Origin: Polynucleobacter sp. AP-Capit-er-40B-B4
GTDB lineage: Bacteria; Pseudomonadota; Gammaproteobacteria; Burkholderiales; Burkholderiaceae
Direction: 5' to 3'
DNA: 64,000 nt
Assembly (NCBI RefSeq): GCF_018882245.1
Contig: NZ_JACVOV010000001.1
Location: 682,001-746,000, forward strand
Position 1 is the first letter of the stretch, and every line of letters starts with the position of its first letter. The position numbers and the translations under genes are program-made. Positions 41,730 to 50,077 of this stretch are shown in pieces. The notes beneath the pieces are model-generated. The model was not told where the DNA came from, searched no databases, and worked only from the letters and a program-made list of their open reading frames with translations.

Positions 41730-42172
41730 TTAAGGACGTGTGCCAGTTGGGAAGGGCCAAGCAGCGGCAGGATTCAACGCACTAGTCGCTGGTGCAGCTT
41801 TCTTAGCCGCGGGCTTTTTTACAGCAGAGCCCGCTTTCTTCGCAGCAGGCTTACTTACTTTTTTTTTGCTACGCGCTTTTTAGCAACCTTTTTTGCAGCT
41901 TTTTTAGCAGCAGGCTTCTTAGCAGCAGCTTTTTTCTTAGCAGCAGGCTTCTTTTTAGCTACTTTTTTAGCAGCTGGCTTTTTAGCAGCAGCTTTTTTAG
42001 CAGCAGGACGCTTTTTAGCTACTTTTTTAGCAGCAGGCTTCTTAGCAGCTACTTTTTTCTTCGCAGCTGGTTTCTTCTTAGCAGCTACTTTTTTAGCAGC
42101 AGGCTTCTTAGCAGCTACTTTTTTCTTCGCAGCTGGTTTCTTTGCAGCAGGTTTTTTCTTGGCAGTTGCCAT
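41730..42172 (-). CDS. Histone H1-like Lys/Ala/Pro-rich DNA-binding protein, with probable -1 frameshift
   Basis: The first 105 codons, from the ATG at 42172 with a clear AAGGAG site, encode tandem KKPAAKK/AAKKVA units. Such proteins coat DNA like the tail of histone H1 and are common in Burkholderiales (AlgP/HctB-like). In frame 0 translation stops at a TAA at 41855, right after GCA AAA AAA AAG. In the -1 frame it continues for 42 more residues: VSKPAAKKAGSAVKKPAAKK, then AAPATSALNPAAAWPFPTGT and RP, to the TAA at 41730. The LNP-x-AAWPFPTG ending is the usual C-terminus of this family as I recall it. The slippery A AAA AAG and an 8-bp hairpin 6 nt later support a programmed shift; a miscounted A is the alternative. 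Confidence 0.8.
41828..41867 (-). promoter_or_regulatory. Candidate -1 programmed frameshift signal (A AAA AAG plus hairpin)
   Basis: Reading the minus strand: nine A then G (41867 to 41858), with AAA AAG as zero-frame codons followed by TAA. Six nt after the heptamer (TAAGTA) comes a stem AGCCTGCT / AGCGGGCT with an 8-nt loop GCGAAGAA; it has one G-U pair. Heptamer, spacing and stem resemble E. coli dnaX. No Shine-Dalgarno-like stimulator lies at the usual 10 nt upstream. Repeats in this gene make AGCCTGCT common, so the stem could be chance. Confidence 0.6.
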
Positions 42173-42504
42173 AGTAATGCTCCTTCACGTGAGGATTAGT
42201 ACAAACTACATTAAGAAGACCCGACCACTCATTTCCGCCTGGTTTTGCAACCTTTTGGATCTGACGAGCGAGCCATTCATCGGCGCGCGGCTTGATACTA
42301 AGTGCTGCACGCTAATGAATCTTGGAAAAAAAGCCGTGGCCCCGAAGGACAACGGCTTCTTAAATGTGCTGGAAAAAATAGAGAGAATAGCCCAGGCACC
42401 CTTGAGCAAGGGTTTTCGGATTTGAGTCTGGTTTTGCTGACTTCTAAAACTATCCAACCGTCTAATCTCCTATTTAGCCAGTTGTGCGCTTTACTTCAGT
42501 CCTA
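42173..42504. other. Intergenic region between histone H1-like gene and nrdB, no gene seen
   Basis: These 332 bases contain the histone gene leader with its AAGGAG site near 42182, a terminator hairpin for the minus strand at 42326-42357, and a short rightward hairpin CCCTT/AAGGG at 42399-42412 with TTTT after it. No tRNA or convincing reading frame was seen. The rightward hairpin has no gene in front of it, so a small RNA is conceivable but unsupported. Confidence 0.5.
42326..42357 (-). terminator. Terminator with UUCG tetraloop downstream of nrdB
   Basis: On the minus strand the stem AGCCGTTGTCC / GGGCCACGGCT encloses a C(UUCG)G tetraloop and ends in seven T. It lies about 150 nt after the nrdB stop, giving nrdB mRNA an unusually long untranslated tail, or separating it from the histone gene. 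Confidence 0.8.
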
Positions 42505-43689
42505 CTATTCCCAACTAAGCGCACCACCGGTTTGATACTCAATAACGCGTGTCTCAAAAAAGTTTCGTTCTTTTTTCAGATCAATCATTTCTGACATCCA
42601 TGGAAATGGATTCTCTTCATTTGGGAACATCGCGTCAAGTCCTATTTGCAAACATCTGCGATTACAAATGTATCTTAGGTACCCTTTGAACATCGGAGCG
42701 TTCAATCCGAGCACTCCGCGAGGCATCGTATCTTCGGCATAACGGTACTCTAATTCGACCGCTTTTTCGAAGATGGATTTGATCTCGTCTTTGAACGCGG
42801 AAGTCCATAACTGCGGGTTCTCCAGCTTGATTTGGTTAATTAAATCGATACCGAAATTACAGTGCATTGACTCGTCGCGAAGGATGTATTGATACTGCTC
42901 AGCAGCACCCGTCATTTTGTTTTGACGACCCATCGCAAGTATTTGCGTAAAACCAACATAAAAGAACAAACCTTCCATTACGCAAGCAAAAACAATCAGC
43001 GAACGAAGTAATTTTTGATCGTTTTCTAATGTGCCAGTCTTGAAATTTGGATCTGTTAATACGTCGATAAAGGGAATTAAGAACTGGTCTTTAGCGCGAA
43101 TTGACTCAATCTCGTTGTACGCATTGAAGATTTCAGACTGATCTAAGCCTAAAGATTCCACAATATATTGGTACGCATGAGTGTGAATCGCCTCCTCAAA
43201 AGCCTGGCGCAATAGGTATTGGCGGCATTCTGGAGCGGTAATGTGGCGATAAGTACCCAAAACAATATTGTTTGCAGCCAAAGAATCGGCTGTTGTGAAG
43301 AAACCCAGATTGCGTTTAATAATGCGGCGCTCATCTTCTGTCAGGCCATTTGGATCTTTCCAAAGCGCGATATCGCGGTTCATATTGATCTCTTGTGGCA
43401 TCCAGTGGTTTGCACAACCTGCCAAATACTTCTCCCAAGCCCATTTGTACTTAAATGGAACCAGCTGATTTACGTCAGTCTTAGCATTAATCACGCGCTT
43501 ATCCGCGGCATTTACACGCAAAGCTGCGCCGCCAGATAAATTAGCGGCCGCCACTTGCGCAGGTGCTGCAGCTTGTGGTGCCATTGCCACTTGATCTGGC
43601 TGTGGACGTTGTGGCTCCACTGCAACCGGCTGCGGTGCAATACTAGCTTTCGCTAGTGCTGGAGCAACTTCCTCTTCCCAATTCAACAT
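42505..43689 (-). CDS. nrdB: Ribonucleotide reductase class Ia, beta subunit
   Basis: Supplies the tyrosyl radical for ribonucleotide reduction. The iron ligand and radical motif is E166-x-x-H169-x-x-x-Y173 in EEAIHTHAY, so it is a Tyr-radical (class Ia) enzyme and not a Phe-containing class Ic type. A further ligand is Asp135 in TTADSL; EWRD-like regions continue to a C-terminus GGALSWE. The first 75 residues are an Ala/Pro/Gln-rich extension absent from E. coli NrdB. The 394-residue chain follows nrdA by 44 nt. Confidence 0.97.
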   Translation of the reverse strand: MLNWEEEVAPALAKASIAPQPVAVEPQRPQPDQVAMAPQAAAPAQVAAANLSGGAALRVNAADKRVINAKTDVNQLVPFKYKWAWEKYLAGCANHWMPQEINMNRDIALWKDPNGLTEDERRIIKRNLGFFTTADSLAANNIVLGTYRHITAPECRQYLLRQAFEEAIHTHAYQYIVESLGLDQSEIFNAYNEIESIRAKDQFLIPFIDVLTDPNFKTGTLENDQKLLRSLIVFACVMEGLFFYVGFTQILAMGRQNKMTGAAEQYQYILRDESMHCNFGIDLINQIKLENPQLWTSAFKDEIKSIFEKAVELEYRYAEDTMPRGVLGLNAPMFKGYLRYICNRRCLQIGLDAMFPNEENPFPWMSEMIDLKKERNFFETRVIEYQTGGALSWE

Positions 43690-43733
43690 AACTCTCTCCT
43701 AATTCTTCTATTTATGACCAATAAGCGAATGGC

Positions 43734-46715
43734 TTATTGGCATGCTTCACATTCTTCGAAACCAGCGTCGCCTGGGCGCATTGTGCAAACCGGACCGTCC
43801 GCCTCAACACCGCCACCAGCAGCAGCTGCAGCTGCATCAGTACCATTTACGCCGCCGCCACTAGAAACAGAGTTCAACTGACCGCTAGCAACGGTTGATT
43901 TCTCAACGTGAGTAGCAGCCATTGTGCGGAGGTAATAAGTCGTCTTCAAGCCGCGCAACCAAGCCAACTTGTAGGTGTCATCCAATTTCTTGCCAGAAGC
44001 GCCGGCCATGTAAATATTCAATGACTGTGCTTGGTCAATCCACTTTTGACGACGAGAAGCTGCCTCAACCAACCAGGTTGGCTCAACTTCAAAGGCTGTT
44101 GCGTATAAATCACGCAAATCTTGTGGAATGCGATCGATCTTAGATAAAGTACCGTCAAAGTACTTCAAATCGGCAATCATGACTTCATCCCAGAGGCCGC
44201 GATCTTTTAAATCACGCACCAAGTACTCGTTTACCACTGTGAATTCGCCAGAAAGGTTAGATTTCACGAACAAGTTCTGGAATGTAGGCTCGATACAAGC
44301 GGAAACACCAATAATGTTGGAAATCGTTGCTGTTGGCGCAATCGCTACGCAGTTTGAGTTGCGCATGCCGTGTTGCTTGATACGTGCACGTAAACCACTC
44401 CAGTCCATAGTGGAAGAGCTGTCTACTTCCACATAGCCACCACGCTCAGCTGCCAACATCGCTACTGAATCCTGTGGGAGGATGCCGCGATCCCACAATG
44501 AACCTTTGTATGTACTGTAAACGCCACGCTCTTCAGCCAATTCATTGGATGCCTGATAAGCGTAGTAGCAAACCGCTTCCATGGAAGAATCAGCAAACTT
44601 CACAGCCTCATCACTAGCATAAGGAATACGTTGCATATGCAAGCAATCCTGGAAGCCCATGATGCCCATACCAACTGGGCGATGCTTCAAGTTGGAGTTG
44701 CGAGCTTTAGCTACTGCGTAGTAGTTGATATCAATCACGTTGTCCAACATACGCATTGCAGTGCGAACTGTTCTTTGGAGCTTCTCGTGATCCAAAATCA
44801 TCTTGCCGTTAGCATCAGTTGTCATGTGAGCGGTTAAGTTCACAGAACCCAAGTTACAAACCGCAATCTCAGTCTCGTTTGTATTAAGAGTGATCTCAGT
44901 ACAGAGGTTAGATGAGTGAACTACGCCAATGTGCTGCTGTGGGCTACGAATGTTGCAAGGATCTTTAAATGTGATCCATGGGTGACCAGTTTCAAACAAC
45001 ATACCGAGCATCTTGCGCCACAATTGCTGCGCTGGAATACGGCGGAATGGCTTCAAATCACCACGATCAGCTTTTTGCTCATAAGCAACATAAGCCTCTT
45101 CAAAAGCTTTGCCAAACTTGTCATGCAAATCAGGAGTATTGGATGGAGAGAACAAAGTCCAATCGCCACCTTCCATAACGCGCTTCATGAACAAGTCAGG
45201 AATCCAGTTAGAGGTATTCATATCATGTGTACGACGACGATCGTCGCCTGTGTTCTTACGCAACTCCAAGAACTCTTCGATATCTAAGTGCCATGTTTCC
45301 AAGTAGGCGCAAACCGCACCCTTACGCTTACCGCCTTGGTTAACAGCAACAGCGGTGTCATTAACCACTTTCAAGAATGGCACAACACCTTGTGATTTAC
45401 CGTTAGTACCTTTGATATGACTTCCCAACGCACGAACGTTAGTCCAGTCGTTACCCAAACCACCGGCAAACTTAGACAACAATGCGTTTTCTTTCAATGC
45501 TTCGTAAATGCCATCAAGGTCATCATCTACAGTAGTCAAGTAGCAGCTAGAGAGCTGTGGACGTGTTGTAGCTGAATTGAATAATGTTGGTGTGCTGGAC
45601 ATGAAATCAAATGTAGAGAGGATTTCATAAAACTCGATCGCACGGCGCTCACGGTCCAATTCATTAAGGGATAAGCCCATTGCTACGCGCATGAAGAAAG
45701 CCTGTGGCATCTCAATGCGACGGTCTTCAATGTGCAAGAAATAGCGGTCATACAAAGTCTGCAAGCCGAGATAGTTAAATTGCAAATCACGGCTAGCATT
45801 CAAGGCTGCAGCCAGGCGTGGCAAATCAAACTCACGCATGCGTGGATCTAACAATTCAGCAGAAATGCCTTCGTTGATGTACTTAGCAAAATAGGTGCTG
45901 TACTCAGCCTGCATGTCACCTTGCAATACTTCTTTGCCCAAGATTTCTTTACGAATCACGTGCATCAAAATGCGCGCAGTTACTTGGCTGTATGCAGGAT
46001 CTTTTTCAATCAATGTGCGGGATGCCAAGATCGCGGAGTCATACACCTGAGCCATTGGTACGCCGTCATACAAATTCTTAATGGTTTCAGTGATGATTGG
46101 GGTTGCATCAATATGTGTTCCCAGGCCCTCACAAGCAGCTTCAATCACTGTGCGCAAAGCGGCCATATCCAGCCACTTCTCAACACCGTTATCGCTAACT
46201 TTGATGCCAGACTCACCGGCCTGATTAGCGGTTTGTGCTTCTTGTGAAACTTCTTGCTGAGCAGCACGTTCTTGGTTGCGCTTTTCACGATAGAGAACAT
46301 ATGCACGAGCAACGTTGTGCTCGCCACTGCGCATCAAAGCCAACTCAACCTGGTCTTGAATATCTTCAATGTGGAAAGTGCCACCGTTTGGACGGCTACG
46401 CAATAATGCGCGCACAACTGAATGCGTCAGTTGCTCAACTTGCTCACGAACGCGTGCAGATGCAGCGCCTTGGCCGCCATTAACCGCTAAAAAAGCTTTA
46501 GTTACAGCAATGGCAATTTTGGATGGTTCAAAAGCAACAACGGAACCGTTGCGGCGAATGATTTTGTAATCAGACAATTGTGTTGCCTGAGTGCCACCAA
46601 CACCACCAGCCACAAAGCCGGCGGAAGGGGCTTGATTCATTGCCCCTGCAGGACTCATTCCTGGGTTATTCGCTCCAGCGGATTGGTCTGCTGTCTGTGG
46701 ATTAGCGTATGTCAT
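43734..46715 (-). CDS. nrdA: Ribonucleotide reductase class Ia, alpha subunit
   Basis: Catalytic subunit that reduces ribonucleoside diphosphates. The 993-residue chain has a Gly/Ala/Pro N-terminal tail of about 45, an ATP-cone near residues 50-140 (IIRRNGSVVAFEPSKIAIAV) and possibly a second conserved helical region, then the catalytic barrel with STPTLFNSATTRPQLSSCYL, AVCNLGSVNL and the active-site ending FEECEACQ, whose Cys pair (C989, C992) accepts electrons from thioredoxin. It has a strong promoter with NrdR boxes, and nrdB follows in the same operon. Confidence 0.98.
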   Translation of the reverse strand: MTYANPQTADQSAGANNPGMSPAGAMNQAPSAGFVAGGVGGTQATQLSDYKIIRRNGSVVAFEPSKIAIAVTKAFLAVNGGQGAASARVREQVEQLTHSVVRALLRSRPNGGTFHIEDIQDQVELALMRSGEHNVARAYVLYREKRNQERAAQQEVSQEAQTANQAGESGIKVSDNGVEKWLDMAALRTVIEAACEGLGTHIDATPIITETIKNLYDGVPMAQVYDSAILASRTLIEKDPAYSQVTARILMHVIRKEILGKEVLQGDMQAEYSTYFAKYINEGISAELLDPRMREFDLPRLAAALNASRDLQFNYLGLQTLYDRYFLHIEDRRIEMPQAFFMRVAMGLSLNELDRERRAIEFYEILSTFDFMSSTPTLFNSATTRPQLSSCYLTTVDDDLDGIYEALKENALLSKFAGGLGNDWTNVRALGSHIKGTNGKSQGVVPFLKVVNDTAVAVNQGGKRKGAVCAYLETWHLDIEEFLELRKNTGDDRRRTHDMNTSNWIPDLFMKRVMEGGDWTLFSPSNTPDLHDKFGKAFEEAYVAYEQKADRGDLKPFRRIPAQQLWRKMLGMLFETGHPWITFKDPCNIRSPQQHIGVVHSSNLCTEITLNTNETEIAVCNLGSVNLTAHMTTDANGKMILDHEKLQRTVRTAMRMLDNVIDINYYAVAKARNSNLKHRPVGMGIMGFQDCLHMQRIPYASDEAVKFADSSMEAVCYYAYQASNELAEERGVYSTYKGSLWDRGILPQDSVAMLAAERGGYVEVDSSSTMDWSGLRARIKQHGMRNSNCVAIAPTATISNIIGVSACIEPTFQNLFVKSNLSGEFTVVNEYLVRDLKDRGLWDEVMIADLKYFDGTLSKIDRIPQDLRDLYATAFEVEPTWLVEAASRRQKWIDQAQSLNIYMAGASGKKLDDTYKLAWLRGLKTTYYLRTMAATHVEKSTVASGQLNSVSSGGGVNGTDAAAAAAGGGVEADGPVCTMRPGDAGFEECEACQ

Positions 46716-46788
46716 GTTGCTCCTGCGTCTATATATAGTTATTTGGACAAAAAATCGTTAAAAAACAATGGGGTATTGCTGGATTCAA

Positions 46789-46804
46789 ACACTACATCTA
46801 GTGT
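46789..46804 (-). promoter_or_regulatory. NrdR box 1
   Basis: ACACTACATCTAGTGT matches the NrdR consensus ACACWATATATWGTGT at 14 of 16 positions. It lies about 75-90 nt upstream of the nrdA start, downstream of the predicted transcription start, and exactly 31 bp from box 2. NrdR represses ribonucleotide reductase genes when dATP is plentiful. Confidence 0.85.
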
Positions 46805-46819
46805 CTTGAAGTGCATTAG

Positions 46820-46835
46820 GCACTAAGTATAGGGA
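46820..46835 (-). promoter_or_regulatory. NrdR box 2, overlapping the nrdA -10
   Basis: GCACTAAGTATAGGGA matches the NrdR consensus at 11 of 16. It is weaker than box 1 but spaced 31 bp centre to centre, about three helical turns, as in tandem NrdR operators. It covers the -10 hexamer, so binding would block RNA polymerase. Confidence 0.7.
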
Positions 46836-46854
46836 AATATTTAGTATTTGGTAA
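46826..46854 (-). promoter_or_regulatory. Sigma70-type promoter of nrdAB
   Basis: On the minus strand TTACCA (46854-46849) and TATACT (46831-46826) are separated by exactly 17 bp. The predicted start is about 46819, leaving a leader of about 100 nt before nrdA. It coincides with NrdR box 2. Confidence 0.75.
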
Positions 46855-46988
46855 GCTATTTATTACAAATATTTACTAGTACTTTTACTAAGTTTTCCAC
46901 TTATTTTGGGGTCATTTTGGTGCGGATTTTTTGGCCCTTTTTAGACAAAGGCTGTAAAAGTAAGCGTACGCTCACATACAAAACTTGC

Positions 46989-47807
46989 TTATCGAGAATC
47001 CAAACCGAAGGGCAGTTTTTTGGCAGAAATTCCTGTCTCTTTTTGGAACTTTTTCCAATCAAAATATATTCCAGGATCTGTTTTGCGCTCAGGGGCAATA
47101 TCGCTGTGTCCAGCAAATTGCAAATCTGGGTATGTGCTTGTCAATTTTTCAATGAGATTTGCTAGGGCTTGGTATTGGACAGACTCAAATGGTGTGTCGC
47201 CATCACCCTCTAGCTCAATGCCAATAGAAAAGTCATTGCACTTTTCCCTACCAAGAAAATCAGAGACTCCAGCATGCCAAGCTTTCTTGTGAGTAGATAC
47301 AAACTGCATTAACGATCCAGAGCGTGTTATCAAGAAATGGCTTGATACTTTTTGATCAGCAATCTCCTCAAAATAGGGATGCTGATTTGGGTCTAGCTTG
47401 TTTTGAAAAAAATCCACGATATATCTACTGGAATCCTGCTTTCTAAATTCGCCAGGTGGCAGACTAATGTGATGAATTACCGCAAGATCGGGTTGAATAT
47501 TCTCAGGCCTGATATCTTGGTTAGGCGAAAGATGCCAATGTGCATTACCAATCCAACCTTCGGAATCAAGGGCATGCAGATGCCCTTTTGAGCAGTAGAA
47601 ACGATCGTCATAAGCAATTGCTTCTGGTTGCGGAAGATGCACTTTGCAATATTGACACTGCACCATGACCTCAGGATCTACAGCCTTCTTGGGCTTATCT
47701 TTACTGGGTTTGGCAGAATTTTCAGCGTTGAGCTTAGCCTGCTTTTTACCTTTAATCCAAAGATAAACAAGGCCAGCGCCCGCAATTAATAAAAGCCACT
47801 TAAACAA
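46989..47807 (-). CDS. ampD: AmpD-type N-acetylmuramoyl-L-alanine amidase fused to an N-terminal membrane/zinc-ribbon (PP0621-like) module
   Basis: AmpD cleaves the stem peptide from 1,6-anhydroMurNAc in peptidoglycan recycling and so restrains beta-lactamase induction. The amidase lies at about residues 85-265: zinc ligands H112 (VIHHISLPPGEF), H234 and D244 with catalytic K242 (GHSDIAPERKTDPG) align to E. coli H34, H154, D164 and K162. Residues 1-83 are different: a membrane segment at 4-18, a Lys-rich linker, and a zinc-ribbon-like C51-x2-C54...C72-x3-H76. In other Burkholderiales that module is a separate small gene next to ampD. E. coli AmpD is cytoplasmic and 183 residues; this one would be tethered to the inner membrane. 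Confidence 0.93.
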   Translation of the reverse strand: MFKWLLLIAGAGLVYLWIKGKKQAKLNAENSAKPSKDKPKKAVDPEVMVQCQYCKVHLPQPEAIAYDDRFYCSKGHLHALDSEGWIGNAHWHLSPNQDIRPENIQPDLAVIHHISLPPGEFRKQDSSRYIVDFFQNKLDPNQHPYFEEIADQKVSSHFLITRSGSLMQFVSTHKKAWHAGVSDFLGREKCNDFSIGIELEGDGDTPFESVQYQALANLIEKLTSTYPDLQFAGHSDIAPERKTDPGIYFDWKKFQKETGISAKKLPFGLDSR

Positions 47808-47810
47808 GAA

Positions 47811-48659
47811 TTACGCTCTCTGCAAAATGACTTCAAGCACAAAGCGGCTACCTACATAAGCAAGCAGTAAAGCTGTGTAAGCACTTAATACCCAACGAAT
47901 TGCAGCCCTTCCGCGCAAACCTACTCGCCAGCGAGCTAACAGCAATCCTGCAAACAAAACCCATGAGACCAAAGCAAAAATTGTTTTGTGATCAAACACC
48001 AACGGTTTACCAAACAGAGTTTGAGAAAAGAGCAAACCGGAGAAGACCGTCAAACTTAGAAGTGCAAAACCAACGTAGAGCAAGTTGAATAGGAGACTTT
48101 CCATCGTCATTAAGGGCGGAAGATCCTCCAACCAATGAGCTAGCCTTCCATTGGGAATAATGGCTAACTGACGATGCAGGGCACGATCTTGCACGCTCAT
48201 GAGCATGGCGTGCATAGCTGCCAAACTCAACAAGCCCACTGCAACCGTCGCCACAACAAAGTGACCTTTGAACCAGGGGTCTGAAACCGCCTTAGGTGAA
48301 ATTAAGACTCCGGGAAATAAATTAGGAAGGAATGCGCAAATCAGCGCAAACATTAAAGCCATCCAACGCAGGCTGGAGATGGGCAAAAACCAAGATTGGA
48401 ACCAATAAAAGGCTAGGCCAACCCATGCAATTAAGGATAAATCTTGCGCAAAACCGAATACAAAGCCTTCCGGAGTGAAGACAGAATCGTGAAGCTGCAC
48501 CCCGTGAATCACCAAAATTACAAAAATAGCAGTCTGCACCATGGCTGTTGAGAACCTAGACTCCACGCCGCTCTTGGCTTTGAAGCTTAAAACCAGCAAA
48601 AGCACTAAATAAAGTGCGGAAGGAAGCCATCCGTAACTTGAGTAACCTAAAATATCCAT
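47811..48659 (-). CDS. CcsA/YpjD-type cytochrome c assembly membrane protein
   Basis: A 282-residue protein with eight hydrophobic helices. It has the GHFVVATVAVGLLSLAAMHA and FDHKTIFALVSWVLFAGLL segments typical of the HemX/CcsA/YpjD family, with conserved His residues that may ligate heme. E. coli YpjD has no firm function. It precedes the AmpD fusion by 3 nt, and is divergent from ffh, an order shared widely in Proteobacteria (ypjD beside ffh). Confidence 0.88.
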   Translation of the reverse strand: MDILGYSSYGWLPSALYLVLLLVLSFKAKSGVESRFSTAMVQTAIFVILVIHGVQLHDSVFTPEGFVFGFAQDLSLIAWVGLAFYWFQSWFLPISSLRWMALMFALICAFLPNLFPGVLISPKAVSDPWFKGHFVVATVAVGLLSLAAMHAMLMSVQDRALHRQLAIIPNGRLAHWLEDLPPLMTMESLLFNLLYVGFALLSLTVFSGLLFSQTLFGKPLVFDHKTIFALVSWVLFAGLLLARWRVGLRGRAAIRWVLSAYTALLLAYVGSRFVLEVILQRA

Positions 48660-48679
48660 CTGGAAAGTCTAATCGATAA

Positions 48680-50062
48680 ATGCTAGAAAACCTCACCGAC
48701 CGTCTATCTCGCGTTGTTAAAACAATGCGGGGTCAAGCCCGCCTCACTGAAGCCAATACTGCAGAAATGCTGCGGGAAATCCGTTTAGCCCTTTTAGAGG
48801 CTGACGTAGCGCTTCCAGTAGTGAAGTCTTTGCTTGAGCAAATTAAATTTAAAGCCCTTGGCGAGGAAGTGGTTGGAAGCCTAAGTCCAGGACAAGCTCT
48901 TGTTGGCGTAGTGCAACGTGAACTTGCCCAGGTGATGATGGGCGATACCAATCAAAGTGGTGAACTCAATTTAGCAACTCAGCCACCTGCCGTGATCTTG
49001 ATGGCTGGTTTACAGGGTGCAGGTAAAACGACCTCTGTTGGCAAACTAGCAAAATGGTTGCAAGAGAAAAAGAAAAAGAAAGTATTAACAGTTTCATGCG
49101 ACGTATATCGCCCAGCAGCGATTGAGCAATTAGAAACTGTTACCAAACAAGTGGGTGCTGAGTTTTTCCCAAGCGATATAAGTCAAAAACCGAATGATAT
49201 CGCTCTTGCCGCTCTAGACTGGGCTCGTCGCCACTACTTTGATGTTGTTTTGGTGGATACCGCGGGTCGCCTGGGTATTGATGAAGCACTCATGCAAGAA
49301 ATCAAAACTTTGCATGCCAGCCTCAATCCAATTGAGACCCTATTCGTAGTCGATGCGATGCTCGGCCAAGATGCTGTGAATACCGCTAAAGCCTTCCATG
49401 AGGCGCTCCCATTAACCGGCGTCATCTTGACGAAGTTAGATGGCGACTCTCGTGGTGGTGCAGCCCTCTCAGTTCGCCAAGTAACCGGTGTGCCTCTCAA
49501 ATTTATCGGTGTTGCCGAGAAGATGGACGGGCTTGAGGCGTTTGATGCTGAGCGCATGGCTAATCGTATTCTGGGTATGGGAGATATCCTTGCCTTGGTT
49601 GAACAAGCTCAGCAACATGTCGATGTTGCTAAAGCAGAAAAATTAGCGAGCAAGATTTCTAAGGGTGGTTTTGATCTTGAGGATTTCCGCGATCAACTCA
49701 TGCAGATGCAAAAGATGGGCGGCATGGCTAGCCTGATGGATAAGCTACCAAGCCAAGTGGCGCAAGCTGCTTCCAAAACTAATTTAAGCAATGCCGACAA
49801 ACAAACCACGCGCATGCGTGGAATTATTGACAGCATGACACCTCAAGAGCGCAGAAAACCTGAATTACTCAAAGCTAGTCGCAAGCGTCGTATTGCTGCA
49901 GGCTCTGGTGTGGAAGTGCAAGAGGTCAATCGCCTGCTTGCTCAATTCGAGCAAATGCAAACCATGATGAAGCAATTCAAGGGTGGAAAAATGGCGCGCA
50001 CCATGGCCGCTATGGCTGCAAAAGGAGCCGCCAAGGGTATTGGCGGACTCTTTAAGAAATAA
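48680..50062 (+). CDS. ffh: Signal recognition particle protein Ffh
   Basis: The GTPase that binds signal sequences with 4.5S RNA. The N domain begins MLENLTDRLSRVVKTMRGQA. G motifs are GLQGAGKTTS, DTAGR, and TKLDGDSRGG. The Met-rich M domain covers about residues 320-450 (LMQMQKMGGMASLMD, then FEQMQTMMKQFKGGKMA). The 460-residue length is normal. It converges on proS with 15 nt between stops. Confidence 0.98.
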   Translation: MLENLTDRLSRVVKTMRGQARLTEANTAEMLREIRLALLEADVALPVVKSLLEQIKFKALGEEVVGSLSPGQALVGVVQRELAQVMMGDTNQSGELNLATQPPAVILMAGLQGAGKTTSVGKLAKWLQEKKKKKVLTVSCDVYRPAAIEQLETVTKQVGAEFFPSDISQKPNDIALAALDWARRHYFDVVLVDTAGRLGIDEALMQEIKTLHASLNPIETLFVVDAMLGQDAVNTAKAFHEALPLTGVILTKLDGDSRGGAALSVRQVTGVPLKFIGVAEKMDGLEAFDAERMANRILGMGDILALVEQAQQHVDVAKAEKLASKISKGGFDLEDFRDQLMQMQKMGGMASLMDKLPSQVAQAASKTNLSNADKQTTRMRGIIDSMTPQERRKPELLKASRKRRIAAGSGVEVQEVNRLLAQFEQMQTMMKQFKGGKMARTMAAMAAKGAAKGIGGLFKK

Positions 50063-50077
50063 CCAACTCTAGAGTAC

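Noticed and set aside
41855..42172. Taking the 105-codon frame as the complete histone H1-like gene
   Set aside because: The next frame carries the family C-terminus and the terminator lies just after its stop, so the short frame is at best one of two products.
42399..42412. Rightward hairpin with TTTT as a terminator
   Set aside because: There is no plus-strand gene in front of it, and the stem is only five to seven bp.
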